The notes beneath the pieces were generated by a model, which saw nothing but the letters and a program-made list of their open reading frames with translations, did not search any database and had not been told where the DNA came from. A DNA stretch of 64,000 bases from Heterocephalus glaber (Eukaryota; Chordata; Mammalia; Rodentia; Bathyergidae): assembly GCF_000247695.1 (NCBI RefSeq), contig NW_004624734.1, positions 13,018,679 through 13,082,678 on the forward strand, read 5' to 3'. The position numbers and the translations under genes were made by a program. Positions 44,063 to 55,409 of this stretch are shown here, one piece after another (position 1 is the first letter of the stretch; the number at the start of each line of letters is the position of its first letter).

Positions 44063-45178
44063 GACTCACTGTAACTGGTCTTCATAGGCAGCTCATGCCT
44101 GGTGTAAACACAGAGCGCCTGGTTTCCTTGTGTTTAACTTGAGTCTACACAGTTGGAGATTTGAGCACTCACTGAAACGCTGCATTTGTAGAAACGAAGC
44201 CAGAAAGTGGCAACATGGACTCATGGCTAGTGATGAAAGAAGTGTTAATGTGTGAATTTCTTCTAAGCGGTACTTAACAAAGCACTGTGTCCTTAGCTCT
44301 CTGGGCTTCCAGTAGGGTGCACTGATGCCCAGCTGCATGCCGCTTGTGTGCCCTGGAGAGCTGCACAGAGAGACCTGGCCTCTGCAGACTTAGCCTCTCA
44401 GAATTTATACTGCTGAACTTGAGCCCTAGGTGGGAAATTCAGGCGGGGGAATAGAAAAATCCCTAAATCAATACCCACGTGTCATTAAAGCACTTAACTT
44501 TCCTATGGATCCTGGTAAGTGCTCTGAGAGCATCATTAGTGAGGAGTGATCTGCAGAGGCTGAACTTGGACCGCAGCAGCTGGGGTGTGGTCAGAAAGGT
44601 GGCCCGGAGGACTCTGGCTCTGAAGGTGAAAGAGTCCAGGAGCTCTTCCTCTGGCCTTCTGGGGAGGCCTTGCTGAGAAGCAGAATTGTAAGTGATCTAG
44701 CCTCACAGGGCAGAGGACGGAGACTGATGCCCTGAGGGAAGGGGAGGAGGTGTAGCTATCACACTGTTACACATAGGTGGGCTTGTTGCTGGACAGAGTG
44801 ATTTTAAAAGTTGGGATTCATTGCTAGTTTGTAGAAATCATTACGTTTCACCTAAGTGTCTGCATTTCTGGCTTCCCTTGACAACTGGGAGATACAGCAG
44901 CATTGGCCTCACCTGTCTTGGGGCAGCAGTTGGTTGGACCTGAGAGACGACACCAGAGGCTGCCCCGGTCTCAGTTCTCACCACCTGCCAGTGACCCTGC
45001 ACCCTCCACCTCACCAGGCTTTTGGATTTGAGTCCCCGCATAGGGAGCTGGAGAAATGTTCCTGGTGTGGGCAGGTCCAGCAGCGCTGTCACGTGTAGGA
45101 CGGGACGGTGGGCATGGTGGTGGTAACAGTGATGATGCAGCTGGAATGTGTAAAACTGCTCACATGTGCTGGCCTGGT
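44063..45178. other. Non-coding stretch, nothing recognised
   Basis: A donor-like CCTG|GTAAGT (about 44513) has no convincing partner acceptor. Short frames at 44479-44676 and 44841-45098 are unsupported. Confidence 0.4.
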
Positions 45179-45179
45179 G

Positions 45180-45335
45180 GTTTTCTTTTTTTATTATTAT
45201 TTTATTTTATTGATACACTTTAGATATACCTAGTGATCACATTCATCATAGAGAACATAGAGAATTTGTACCTGTATATGTCTTGCCTCTTGTTTTTTTC
45301 CCATTCCCCTCCCCACCCTTCAACCTTTGCTTATT
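45180..45335 (-). mobile_element. L1 3' end fragment, minus strand
   Basis: T-rich start, TGATACACTTTAGATATACC and CCCATTCCCCTCCCCACCCTT resemble the L1 3' end at 63565-64000. Confidence 0.55.
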
Positions 45336-45369
45336 TTAACTCACCACAGAACCCTAGGAAGGAGGTGCC

Positions 45370-45520
45370 AGTGTGATCCTATTTGACAAATGAAAGAAAA
45401 AGAGCTGAAATTTCATAAGGTCAAGTAACTGCCCGAGACCGTGGGGTTAGTATGCGACACTGCTGGGGTTTTCACCCAAGCAGCCAGCTCTGGGACTAGT
45501 GCTCTTGACCTGTGATAAAA
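45370..45520 (-). repeat. MIR fragment, minus strand
   Basis: AAGGTCAAGTAACTGCCCGA, TTTCACCCAAGCAGCCAGCT and TAGTGCTCTTGACC are inverted MIR wording. A second similar fragment may lie at 45575-45690. Confidence 0.75.
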
Positions 45521-46490
45521 ACAACAGGGACAGGGCCCGGGCCCCAGCTGGCTATGGGGCTGAATGCTGTGTGGAGCTGTGGCCTTAGACCCTCACAGGA
45601 GCCATGGGACAGGTGCCAGGTACAGATGAGGAAGTGAGGGCTTGGAAAAGGTCAGGATTTGCTCATCAGGGATGCACCTGGAGTCTAAACAAGAGTGTCA
45701 GAGTCAGGAAGTCTTGGGGAGATTTCAAGAAGGAAGTTGGGGGTCAAAACCACAATGATGGCATGCTGGAGAGAGGAGAAGATCCTAGACAGACATGTCT
45801 GTACATTTCATTTTTTTGAAACAGTTGTGTGGTTCTCTTCTGTTCACTTGGTGAGATTCTTTGGTGCTCTGGCCCAAAGGAATTCACTCCCACTAGCCAG
45901 TCTTTTCAGAAATGACCCTGGGAGTGAAGTAAGATATGATCTTTTTTTGTTTTGGTCTGTGCTTGCAACTGAGGTTCCTTCACTGTAGTCTGTTTCTTGG
46001 GAAGGAGTCTTGATTTCCCATGTGGGTAGCATTGGGCCAAACAGAAGAGACCAAGTTTACTCAGGCAATGAAAATGTGAACGGGGTCTCTGCCTTGAAGC
46101 GGGGCAAGAAGATACTGGCCCTGGGTGGTCCTTTTTGGAAAGCTCTTTGGATTCACTTTTTATAACCTTCATGTCCTACAGCAAGTGTCAGATCCCCGCT
46201 AGAGGCCCTTTTCTACAATGCCCATGAACCCTTCTGTGAATCAGGCAAGAGGACACCTCCAAATGCACACTGCTTCCTGTTTCAATTCCCTCAGGCTCAC
46301 GCCATCTCACATTATGCCCTTGATGAGCACTGACAGCATGGGGTAGGGAGAACCATTTATAGCTAAACTCTGGTGACTGCAGGCCAGTGACAAGTGGTGC
46401 ATCCTCCTCAGTGGTTTATCTACTGAGATCAGCACGAACACGAAACAGCAGACCCTCGGTGCCATTGACAAGCCCTTCCATGCTCTCTCT
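45521..46490. other. Non-coding stretch, nothing recognised
   Basis: No exon or nameable repeat apart from the possible MIR scrap at its start. Confidence 0.4.
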
Positions 46491-46494
46491 GACC

Positions 46495-46665
46495 TTGCTT
46501 CCTCTCTCTATGGAGTGACTACCCTCCCCAGGTAAATCTACTGGCTCTCACTGTCTTAAATCTTTGTACCTTTGAGATGGTACTTATACCGTTGTGTTTT
46601 CCATGCCCTCAATTGAAACCCCAGGCAAAGGTTGTATCCTATTTCATACGATATCTGGGTTTCTT
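46495..46665 (+). mobile_element. L2 fragment, plus strand
   Basis: TACTTATACCGTTGTGTTTT and GAAACCCCAGGCAAAGGTTG resemble the L2 3' region; diverged. Confidence 0.45.
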
Positions 46666-46799
46666 AATATAACAATATTTTTCTTAACTTTTAACTCTTT
46701 ATCCCTAAATGTTCATGTAAAATTGAAGGTGAAGTAAAATGTATCATATTCATCTTGACTTTCCAGACATCTTCCCATATCTCTGGGGTAAGGGTTTGG

Positions 46800-46985
46800 T
46801 TTGTAGTTTACCAAGTTATTAGCTGAGTAATCTTTGTCAAGTGATATAATCTCCTTTTCCTCATTTTTTAAGCAGGCACTGGGACTACTGCTTTGTAAAG
46901 TTGTTGAGAGGATTAAATTGTTTTAGCCATTGTTTAAATGGCTAATTGTGTAAATCACATATAGTAGACCCTTGGTAAGGGGGTT
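46800..46985 (+). repeat. MIR SINE, plus strand
   Basis: GAGTAATCTTTGTCAAGTGA, CTCCTTTTCCTCATTTTTTA and GTTGTTGAGAGGATTAAATT follow MIR order. Confidence 0.75.
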
Positions 46986-47999
46986 GTTAATTCAAGACAT
47001 ATTTTTCTTCCATACAACTTTTCCTGACCATTTCAGGAAAACTGTACTGCCTGAAATTTTAGCTAGTATATCTCAAAGTGAATTTATGCCTTTGAATTTC
47101 TGAACATTGGATTTGTTATAAAACTTGCCATTTCTTCATGGTGTGTTATTTTTGCCATTGTGTTTATAAATGCTTTGAGGTTATGGGCCATGTGTAAAAA
47201 CTATTTTATATTTCCCATACCACGTTATTAATATTCTTTGTGCTATTTAGACATGAAAATGATTTCAAGGCTCCAGAGCAGCATGTTGCATTATAGTACA
47301 AAGAAAACTTATAAATGAAGAAATATTTAATGAAGGTGATGGCAGTTGAATAAGATCTTTGTATGGTACGAAAATAGAACGTCTTAAGTAGTTTATTGCC
47401 TCTGGTCACACTTTATTACTTGAAGGCCTCATCCTATATCCCAGTAAACTAACTGAAGTACACCCACACTGCACCCTAGATATCATATATAGACTGTGCA
47501 AGAGTTGAATTGAGTTGCTCTTGACTGCTTAATGCAGTGTTGTCTTTATAGATATTTAACTGAGCATTTATTTCATATGTGCAAAGTGCTTTGGGAGTGA
47601 GTTTCATGTTTCAATCTCTTGTGTTTTCATAGGCTGTGGAAAGCTTGGAGGCCCGAGGACTAAAAGTCAGGGACCTATGGGATCAGATGTTTGGAAAAGG
47701 ATCATAAGCAGAATGAGACGTTTCATGAGTCAGGTCACATAGCTTAGGTTATATTCTAGGCCCAGTGATGTGGCTGTAGCAGGCACCAGGGAGATGGAGG
47801 ATATGGTGGGAAAAAAATCAGGCTAGATGGGGAGGGAATGGGGACTCTTAAGGCACCAGTGTTCAGCAGCAGGCGCACTTTGTTAAAAAAGAAACAGAAT
47901 ATGAATCTAGCTCTTTAAAGTCATGTTTTTCTTCAGGCATTTCTTAGTCAAGATGATTCTTTTCAGTCAGTGAGATGAAACATATATGAGTTTGGGAAC
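46986..47999. other. Non-coding stretch, nothing recognised
   Basis: AT-rich; no exon or firm repeat. Confidence 0.4.
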
Positions 48000-48120
48000 A
48001 GCAGAGACACTTCCTTCTGGACTATACCATTCCCTGTGGGACTGGCACAATAACTTGACCTCTCTGAGTCCAGTTCCTCCTCTGTAAAGTGGGATGGTTG
48101 GTCTAGGAGACATCAAAGGC
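48000..48120 (+). repeat. MIR fragment, plus strand
   Basis: AACTTGACCTCTCTGAGTCC followed by TCCTCTGTAAAGTGGGATGG is MIR core. Confidence 0.8.
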
Positions 48121-48254
48121 CGCTCTCCTTTGTAGCTGGCAGGGGTTTTTATGGGTTCTCTTAAAATTGTGCAGAACATGAAAAACTAGATTAAACATTT
48201 TCTTGTATGTTTATACTCCACTTTAAGAATCAAATACAAAACCCTCAGTCACGT

Positions 48255-48550
48255 TCAATTGAATTAGTCCGAGGATCGGCACGCCTTTTTTGGAAAGGGC
48301 GGGATGGCAAGTACTGCAGGCTTTGCAGGTCACACGGCTCTGCATTCTGACCGTGCAGTGCCATATCGGCCACAGACAGTATGTAAACAAGTGGGCCTGA
48401 CTCTGTCTGAAAGGCTTTATTTATGTACACTGACATTTGAATTTCCTATAACATTCATGTTTCACAAGACATTTTTCTTTTGATTGTTTTCAACAATTCA
48501 GAAATGCTCAAACTATGCAAAAACAGGCAGATTTGGCCGCAGTTTGCTGC
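48255..48550 (+). mobile_element. hAT-type DNA transposon relic
   Basis: GCAGGCTTTGCAGGTCACAC, CGGCCACAGACAGTATGTAA, GTGGGCCTGACTCTGTCTGA and AAACAGGCAGATTTGGCCGC match a common mammalian non-autonomous hAT repeat ('ggctttgcgggccacatggt ... tttggccc'). No transposase. Confidence 0.82.
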
Positions 48551-48559
48551 CTCTGGAAA

Positions 48560-48745
48560 ATGCCTGTCCCTCTCTGCCGATTTCCTGTTATAATCCCATA
48601 TACTACTGTGTCTTTTATGGCCTTGTCTGTCTCATCATTGGATTTGTGTCTGTTTCTTCTGAATGAACAGGGACTCTGAGCCTTTCCTCTACAGCCAGGC
48701 CCCCCAGCATATAATAGGTGCTTGCTGAATGATTTCCAAATGAAT
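48560..48745 (+). mobile_element. L2 3' end fragment, plus strand
   Basis: TGAACAGGGACTCTGAGCCT, CATATAATAGGTGCTTGCTG and AATGATTTCCAAATGAA match the L2 terminus. Confidence 0.7.
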
Positions 48746-48770
48746 AGTGTAGTAATTATCCCATTTGCAG

Positions 48771-48855
48771 GATGATTGTGTCTACATGAAAATTTTGGAA
48801 ATTATCGTTTCATTCCTAGAATACAGCATCTGTTTGGATAGATCCATCCTTGAAG
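48771..48855 (+). CDS. Candidate exon, 85 bp, gene not identified
   Basis: Acceptor TATCCCATTTGCAG ends at 48770 and an ideal donor GAAG|GTAAGT follows at 48855/48856. The frame starting at the first base stays open for 28 codons and has internal ATG codons (for example at 48786). The peptide starts DDCVYMKILE and is rich in Ile, Leu and Ser; I do not recognise it. It begins just after an L2 fragment, so it may be an exonised non-repeat segment or a pseudoexon. Labelled CDS for lack of an exon type; coding status is not shown. Confidence 0.25.
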
Positions 48856-49900
48856 GTAAGTCACGGTCTCGCAGTGTTTTGTTGAATTGCCTTCCTAGCA
48901 TTTCAGAGGCTGCAGTACTTGTAAATAAGTTCTTAACCGGCAGCCACCCGCTGCCAGAGTCACAGCTCAGCTCTGTGTCTGGGTGTGCCAGGCAGAGATG
49001 GCTCCGTCACATGAAAGGGGAAAGGGCTTTAACAAGCAGGTGGAGAGGGGACAGGTAAGACATTGAGTGACAGGAGCCTTTGCTGGTGCTGGTGGTCTAT
49101 AACTACACGGTGCATCTCCGCAGGACTTTCCAGAACATTCCTCTCCACTGTTGGCAGTCTTGACAGAGTGCAGCCTATCTGGAGAGCCCAGACTCTCAAG
49201 AGACTCATTTCAACGAGTCCCTGAAATACTTACTTTATCCCTTGTTTGTAATTTTAAGGCAAGGGCTTTCTTTATAATTTCAACTAAGGAATGATGTTTG
49301 GTATTCAAGTAGGTTGCTGTTTGTACTGGTTCTTACTTTCCCGAGAGAGGTGTGAGGTCCTCAGGGAAGATAACTATGCACAGAGTTGCATATGCAGAGG
49401 ATATAATGCCAGGATGCACAAAAGAGAAATTACAACCATTTACTTGTGTATTATTTTCTCAATTTGAAGCACTTGAATTCCAGAGCTCTTGAATCAAGAG
49501 GTTGAATTCCTGGCATTTTAAAAGATTCCACTTGAATAAGCTGTTTAAAACCAGTTGAATAGCTTTTTTAAAAATTCACCCGTTTCTTGGATCATTTGCT
49601 CTTGAGATTTACTTAATTGAAGTTTTTGCCTTTTCATTTTACTTCAAATCAAAATCATTTCTATAGCTAAGGAAATTTTAATTGTGTTCCTGTGGGTAGC
49701 GTAGGTTTCACATTTGAGTCTACCCCAACAGGTGAAAACAGGCAGTTTTCCATATGACTCACATACACATGGGCTTATCTTTCCTTCCAGAAGAAATCCT
49801 TAAACTCTAACTTTTACCCCTGTGGCATCTTATCTATAAATTTGACAGCTGCCACATTTTCAGGGTCTCCGGCCCATAACAACTCAAAGACCAGTTTTAC
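48856..49900. other. Non-coding stretch, nothing firm
   Basis: Another donor-like site (GGGACAG|GTAAGA, 49054/49055) lies here with a plausible acceptor at about 48905. It is too close to the 85 bp candidate for both to be exons of one transcript in series. Confidence 0.4.
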
Positions 49901-49913
49901 TGAAACTTGCCAT

Positions 49914-49960
49914 GGGGGAAGTGGGGGAGGGGGAGGAGGAGGAAGAGGAGGGGTGGGGGG
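49914..49960 (+). repeat. Purine (GGA)n low-complexity tract
   Basis: All-purine G-rich tract with many G3-G6 runs; can form a quadruplex or triplex. Confidence 0.9.
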
Positions 49961-50119
49961 TATAATATGTCAGTGATGAAGTCACAAAGCTGGACATTTA
50001 TTCCAGAGCATTTGCTTCTGTTGCTGGAAAGCGAAATGATGCTAAGATGCCAGAGTGCAGAGGGCGGAACTAAAACGGAAAATGGATATTTTACTATAGT
50101 CACTGTAGTAGGTCTTGAA

Positions 50120-50770
50120 GAGACACAGCCATGAGTAAGTAATGAGGTCTTTGCCCTGGTGGCATCTTATATTGTAGTGAGAAGATAAAATACAAGTAGA
50201 CAAATAAATATGCAATGTGGTAGCAGATCTGGCTGAGTACCATAAGGAAAGCATGAAGCAAGGCAAGGTAAAAGTAGACTAGGAGTGAGGGTATGGGCTA
50301 TTTATTAGGTAAAGTTACCAGGGAAAGCCTTTCTAAAGGATTGGCGTAGAGACCAAAATGATGAGAACACTCAGTTGTCCAACCGTTGAAAGAATGAGCT
50401 TTATAGGCAGAAGACAAGTGCAAAGGCCCTGTGGTTAAATTACATGGCTTGTTGAAAGAACATTAAAGACAGAGGAAGGAGCAAGACAAAAGGAGGTAGA
50501 AGAGGATTTGGGAGGACAGGCAGAAGCCAGATCATTGTTAAGTCATGAAAACGAGAGTGGGTTTCATTTTAATTATGATGGGAAACCACTAGAAGGTATT
50601 GAGGATGGGCAAGACAATCCAGTATTCTGTTACAAAGGTTATTCTAGAAAGTGGAGAACAGTGGTTGGGCAACAGGGGGCATAAAAGTAATGTCCTGGTA
50701 TAAGGCTGTTGTCAGAATCTAGATGAGGATACTGATGGTTTGGTCAGGGTAGAGGTAGTGAGACTTGGTT
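50120..50770 (-). mobile_element. L2 LINE fragment, minus strand, about 650 bp
   Basis: GTAGACAAATAAATATGCAA, GACAAGTGCAAAGGCCCTGT, AGCCAGATCATTGTTAAGTC and TGATGGGAAACCACTAGAAG are the inverse of successive L2 3' blocks. This is the longest L2 remnant in the window. It has no usable reading frame. Confidence 0.85.
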
Positions 50771-51599
50771 GTTCACTGTTAACTTCTGGATAATAGAGAC
50801 CGTGCACCTTACATCTTTTTCTGTTCCCTTAACAGTTCTGGCCTATATTAGAAGCTTGTTGAATTGTCTGTTTATTTGAGCCTAGAAATAAATCAAATTT
50901 GACATCTACTAATTTTTTCCTAGCCTCTCTTAGCTCTCCCAGGTCCCAGAAATTCCACTAGCGACCCAGTGCTTGGTTAGATTTCCTAGTCTTCAGTCTC
51001 AGGTCCGTAAAAACCTTTGACCAGTTAGTTTACAGCTAGGGGTGAGGAAGAGAGATGAAAAAAACATACCTTCGTGTTTTATTACAGTAATCATACTTGC
51101 GCTTTATGTAATACTTGCCATTTACAGAAATTATTTTCTTTGTATCAGGGACTTTGCATATTAGAATCTAGAGGATTGGATGGATGGATGGGTGGATGGG
51201 TGGACAAATGGACTAACTGTTGAGGTATGGATGTTTGATAGGAGGGAGGAGATGGAGTCTGTCCCTTTCCTTTATTCCCACATTAGAAGAATGGATTGGA
51301 GAAGAGTTATTATTCATTTAATTGGATTTTCTGAGTAATCCAGGTCTGAGCTTTTCCAGCATGACATGAGAAAGGAGATGGGCACTGTGACAAGATTCCT
51401 CCTCTGCAAGTCCCTTCATTGTGGCTCTCAGAACCCTCAGGACAGGAAGTGGAGGCAGGACCCCAATCCCAGGCCAATAGGCCTTTGCCCCACTGTAGTA
51501 AAGACACCGAGGCATGGAGGAAATCCTCCCGCGGGAAAGCAGATCTCCTAATTTAAAAGTGTAACACAACTAAAACCCAAGCAGCAGTTCTTAGCTTTA
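50771..51599. other. Non-coding stretch with TGGA microsatellite
   Basis: (TGGA)n at 51175-51204; otherwise nothing recognised. Confidence 0.45.
51175..51204 (+). repeat. (TGGA)n/(TGGG)n microsatellite
   Basis: Tetranucleotide repeat of about seven units. Confidence 0.92.
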
Positions 51600-51865
51600 G
51601 CCCTCCGATGTGACAACGATGTCATGAGAAAGGCCATTGACATTTTGGGAGTTGATGAAAATGGTGACTTTTTTGAGTGACAGTTTTGAGCTGCAGCTCC
51701 TGTTCAGACCATCCAATTCCCACATTCGAGGGGTACAATCCAGTGGTTTTTTGTATAGTCTCAGCCGTGTGCAGCCATCACCATTATCCATTGTAGACTA
51801 TTTTCATCACGGTGGGACAGGGTAGGAGACCCTGTACACTTTTGCCATCACCCTTTCCCCCACAA
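51600..51865 (-). mobile_element. Old L1 3' end fragment, minus strand
   Basis: GTACAATCCAGTGGTTTTTT, GTGTGCAGCCATCACCATTA and ACCCTGTACACTTTTGCCAT follow the inverted L1 3' order. Confidence 0.75.
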
Positions 51866-52734
51866 AATGACTTCCTGAATGACATTTGCAAGTCAGGTTC
51901 TGCTGGATTGTGTGTTCTGACTGAACCCTGACAGCACCTGGGAGGTGCCTGGGCCTGGTTCACTCACTGCTTGGCATGTGTCACATGAGGGTGACACCCC
52001 TGCAGAATGTCCCCAGGAGTTTGTCTGTGAGGGTATTTACCAGGGAAGCCACTTACGGAACATGTACAGAAAAGCTCCACTTTTTTGGAGGAAGAGGAAA
52101 AAATGTGAATTTTGAAACACCCTATCGCATGTCTCTGTTAGCTGAAAATTCCTTTCTTCTCACTGAACCAGTTTTCCAAATGACACTCCTGGTGGAGGGA
52201 GCAGACTTCTCCTTTATTTTACTTCACAAATCGTTTATAACCCTGAGGCTAAGGAGCTACAAATGAAAAACAAAAGTATACTGTGAGAAATACTCACTTT
52301 AAAAAAAGGAAACTGAAGAAACCAGGCTCTTGGTTCTTTCCTTTTTCCCCTTTGCAAAGGCCAAGAAATTTTGAAATGGGAAATCTATGGTGAAATGTTC
52401 TTAGGTTGTTGTTTCTCATTTTTCAGACAAAGAAAACATTTCTTGCCCTGGGGTATTTTGTGCCCAGAAACACTTTTGCTATTTCAAGTTCAGGGGTCAG
52501 ACTGGTCAGCTCCGTAGGTAGATGAGGGCAGCATTACAAAGAAGGAAAGGGAAGAGAGCACCGAATGATTGCCACTCATGTCTTCTGCATGCACTTCCAA
52601 AAACCTCATCACTAGGCCCATCCTTCTCAAGTTCTCCTTTGTCTTTATTCCTACTTTAGCATTCCAGTGCTGCATAGGAAACATTTAGAAGCCCAAATCA
52701 CATTATTCAGTCCTGCTGCTGCCTTCAAACTGCT
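51866..52734. other. Non-coding stretch, nothing recognised
   Basis: A 96-codon plus frame (51976-52266) has no recognisable domain. Confidence 0.4.
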
Positions 52735-52945
52735 TTGAACTTGAAGTTTCCATTTGCTCGTCTGTAAAATTCATTCAGCAGCTCCTACTGTCAGTTCCCT
52801 AGCACTTCCTGCCATCTGACAATATATATATCTTTGTCATTTTCTGTCTTCCTGCTACAACCCTGGAATATAAGATCTAAGAGCAGGGACTTTGTCCTTG
52901 CTTTGTTGCTGTGTGTGCAGCATTTAGAAGAGTGCAGTTCTTGGT
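52735..52945 (+). mobile_element. L2 3' end fragment, plus strand
   Basis: AAGAGCAGGGACTTTGTCCT followed by AGCATTTAGAAGAGTGCAGT matches the L2 terminus. Confidence 0.7.
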
Positions 52946-53144
52946 TAATGCAAGTCGAAGGCAGTGCATGCGCGAGGTGCTCAGTTTAGCGAGGACTGGA
53001 CCCCTCTAGCTTCAGCATTTCTTCATCCGCCTGTAGCCTCTCTCTGAAAACCGCTGTCACATTTGTATATGTGTATGAACGATAACTGGATTTTCATGTG
53101 CCCCAATCTTCACTTTTCCCGTTTGCCTTCTCTTTGTTCTTAAG
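52946..53144. other. Non-coding stretch ending in a splice acceptor
   Basis: The last 45 bases are almost all pyrimidine and end CTTTGTTCTTAAG. Confidence 0.4.
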
Positions 53145-53194
53145 AAAAAAGTTAAGTATGGGGAATCTTCATTCTTGAAGTTATAAAACAACAG
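53145..53194 (+). other. Candidate 50 bp non-coding exon
   Basis: A long pyrimidine tract (GCCTTCTCTTTGTTCTTAAG) ends at 53144 and AACAACAG|GTAAGT follows at 53194/53195. Both splice signals are near consensus. Every forward frame has a stop within the 50 bases, so it could only be a non-coding or poison exon. Confidence 0.25.
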
Positions 53195-54043
53195 GTAAGT
53201 GGATTTTCTTCATAGCCTTCTTTGAAGTAAAATTCTTACACACTTCTTATTCTGAATGGCAAATTTCCTTTTGTGTATGTATTTCAGCTTACATATTAGA
53301 AATGCCCCAAGCCTGTAGGAAATCAGACAACAGACTTTTTATAAAAAATTCTAATAGCTTTGACATACATACTCTTCATACTTCGCAAGGTTTTCATGAC
53401 GGTTGTTAGGTGAACTCTGAGCGTCTTTGGCCACAGGCAGATTCCTGTGTCTCCTTACTCACTGAAGATACAGTAAAAGGGCTTGAAGATGACATTTGTA
53501 GGTGTGGATTATACAGGCCAAAATATATGAAGACTCCTGGATTATTTTGGGGACTTGCCTGAAGTTTCATTTGTATTGTAAGATCAAATTTAAAGGCAAG
53601 AAAGGCCATTACTAGTATAATGGTTTGTGTCTAAGAATATCTTCTCACCAAAATTTGATTTAATTTTTCTTGGTTTCTGGGAGTGATTCTGTGTCAATTC
53701 TGTATAGAAAGGATTTCTGGATACCCAGTGTTAAGATTAAACGCATGTCTTGACTAATTGGCTATGTGTTGGGTCTGGGGGATTTGTTAGTTTATTGTAA
53801 CCCTTTTCTCTGAGCACCCCTATTAGCATCAGTGCAAAGAGATTTTCTTGCGGAGCCAGGGCTGAATATAGCTTTTATTGTTTTCATTCTCCTGTGAGAT
53901 GGAGCTTAGGGGAGCCCTTATGTGAACCGATGCATCTCAGAGAGAGTGCTCACGTGGTGCCGTTGGCGGATGCACTGCAGACATGGCTATGTTTAGCTTC
54001 TTCCCTCAGAGTTGCCAGGTGCCCATTCACAGCATCCACTCAC
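53195..54043. other. Non-coding stretch, nothing recognised
   Basis: AT-rich unique sequence. Confidence 0.4.
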
Positions 54044-54172
54044 CTCCATGGGTCATAGAAAATGGCAAAAATAGGATTGTTGAAGTAATTTTTTGAAGTA
54101 CTATTATTGTGGTTGACATTGATCATTTGCTACTTCAATTGTATTCTATGATGTTAGATTTGCTGTATTTAC
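54044..54172 (-). other. Candidate 129 bp non-coding exon, minus strand
   Basis: On the minus strand TTTTCCTTCTTCTGTAG precedes the segment and CATGGAG|GTGAGTGG ends it. Stops occur in all three frames, so it cannot be an internal coding exon. It might be a pseudoexon. Confidence 0.18.
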
Positions 54173-54788
54173 CTACAGAAGAAGGAAAATAAACCCTCTC
54201 TGGAAATGAAAGGGCAGCATTATTATGTGTTCATGAAGTCTTCATATGGCCTTGCTGTTGTAGCCATCTAGGATGTGTTCTTATAAAATAACACAACAAG
54301 ACCATGCATAGAGGTCACGGGCTGTCAGAACTGTATCTAGGTCAAAAAAACACTGCTAGCCTCTCAGCCCTCCTGAAAGGAGGCTATTTATAATACAATG
54401 AGATGTCAGTGCTGCTTACATTGGATGCATCCTGAATGAATTAGCTCTGTAAAAAGAGCATTAAAAATAAAACTCATATTGTAAAAATCTGACTTAGCCA
54501 AACGCGATTGCAGTTTGTTGGAAATGACTGCTCATTTCCTAAGGTTGCCGAGTTACTTCCTCTTGGTCATGAGATGCTTTGACCTGGCTTCTTTTGTTTT
54601 TAATTAAAATGCTTTAGATATGAACATACGTGTACACTTCCTAATAGTCAGTGGGTGCGTACCCCCACTGTCCTGCAAGAGCAAGGGTTGCTCTGTCGCT
54701 CTCTTGGGTCAGTTTCACCTCAGCCTCTTACCCTACCAGGCTCTGGCTTCCTGCTTGGGCCATTCTACTCTTTTTCTGTCTCCCATCA
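54173..54788. other. Non-coding stretch, nothing recognised
   Basis: AT-rich unique sequence. Confidence 0.4.
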
Positions 54789-54789
54789 G

Positions 54790-54865
54790 GGATGGAAAAA
54801 ACTCTTGCATAAAGAAAGTATAAATTATACCTCAATAAAGCTGTTAATAAAAAAGCACACTGATT
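54790..54865 (+). mobile_element. Possible L1 3' tail, plus strand
   Basis: AAATTATACCTCAATAAAGC followed by TGTTAATAAAAAAGC resembles the tail of old L1 elements; only the last part remains. Confidence 0.4.
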
Positions 54866-55399
54866 AATGGACTATGTCACCATTATGTGCGTGCTCTAAG
54901 TGGTTTTTTTAAATAGCTCTTGCTAGAGTGTTTTGGTTTGGGGTGTGTATTGTTGGATTGTTTTTATTATTTTTATGCCTAGCATTGATAGGAAAATGTG
55001 GAATTCTCTTATCATAATACATGCAGTATTTAGATTGGATACACTTCCTCCTCCTGCTCTGGCATTGATTTCCTGCCTTTAGCCTTTGCCTTTTCCTGGT
55101 ACTTAGGCATCAAGTTTCAGGCATTTTCCCAGTGTAATTGTTGATTATGTGCTGCATATCCCGTGATGATTATGAGAAGATTACTGTATTCAGCTTTTAA
55201 TCTTGTGAGTGTCAAATATTTTACTTTCATGGTATCTTCATTATTATTATTATTCATAGCTCTTTCTGTTTGAGTAATGCAATCAGGCAAAATAAAGGTA
55301 ATGCCACAGATTTGGCATTTTTATCGTAATTCTTTGTCTCAAAACTGAAAGTGCCCTCTGCAGGTTGCTCTCAGATGCTGATTGGGATCTACACAGATG
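54866..55399. other. AT-rich non-coding stretch
   Basis: Repeat-free by eye except a short ATT run near 55240. Candidate for conservation testing. Confidence 0.4.
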
Positions 55400-55409
55400 G
55401 GACTGGGAA

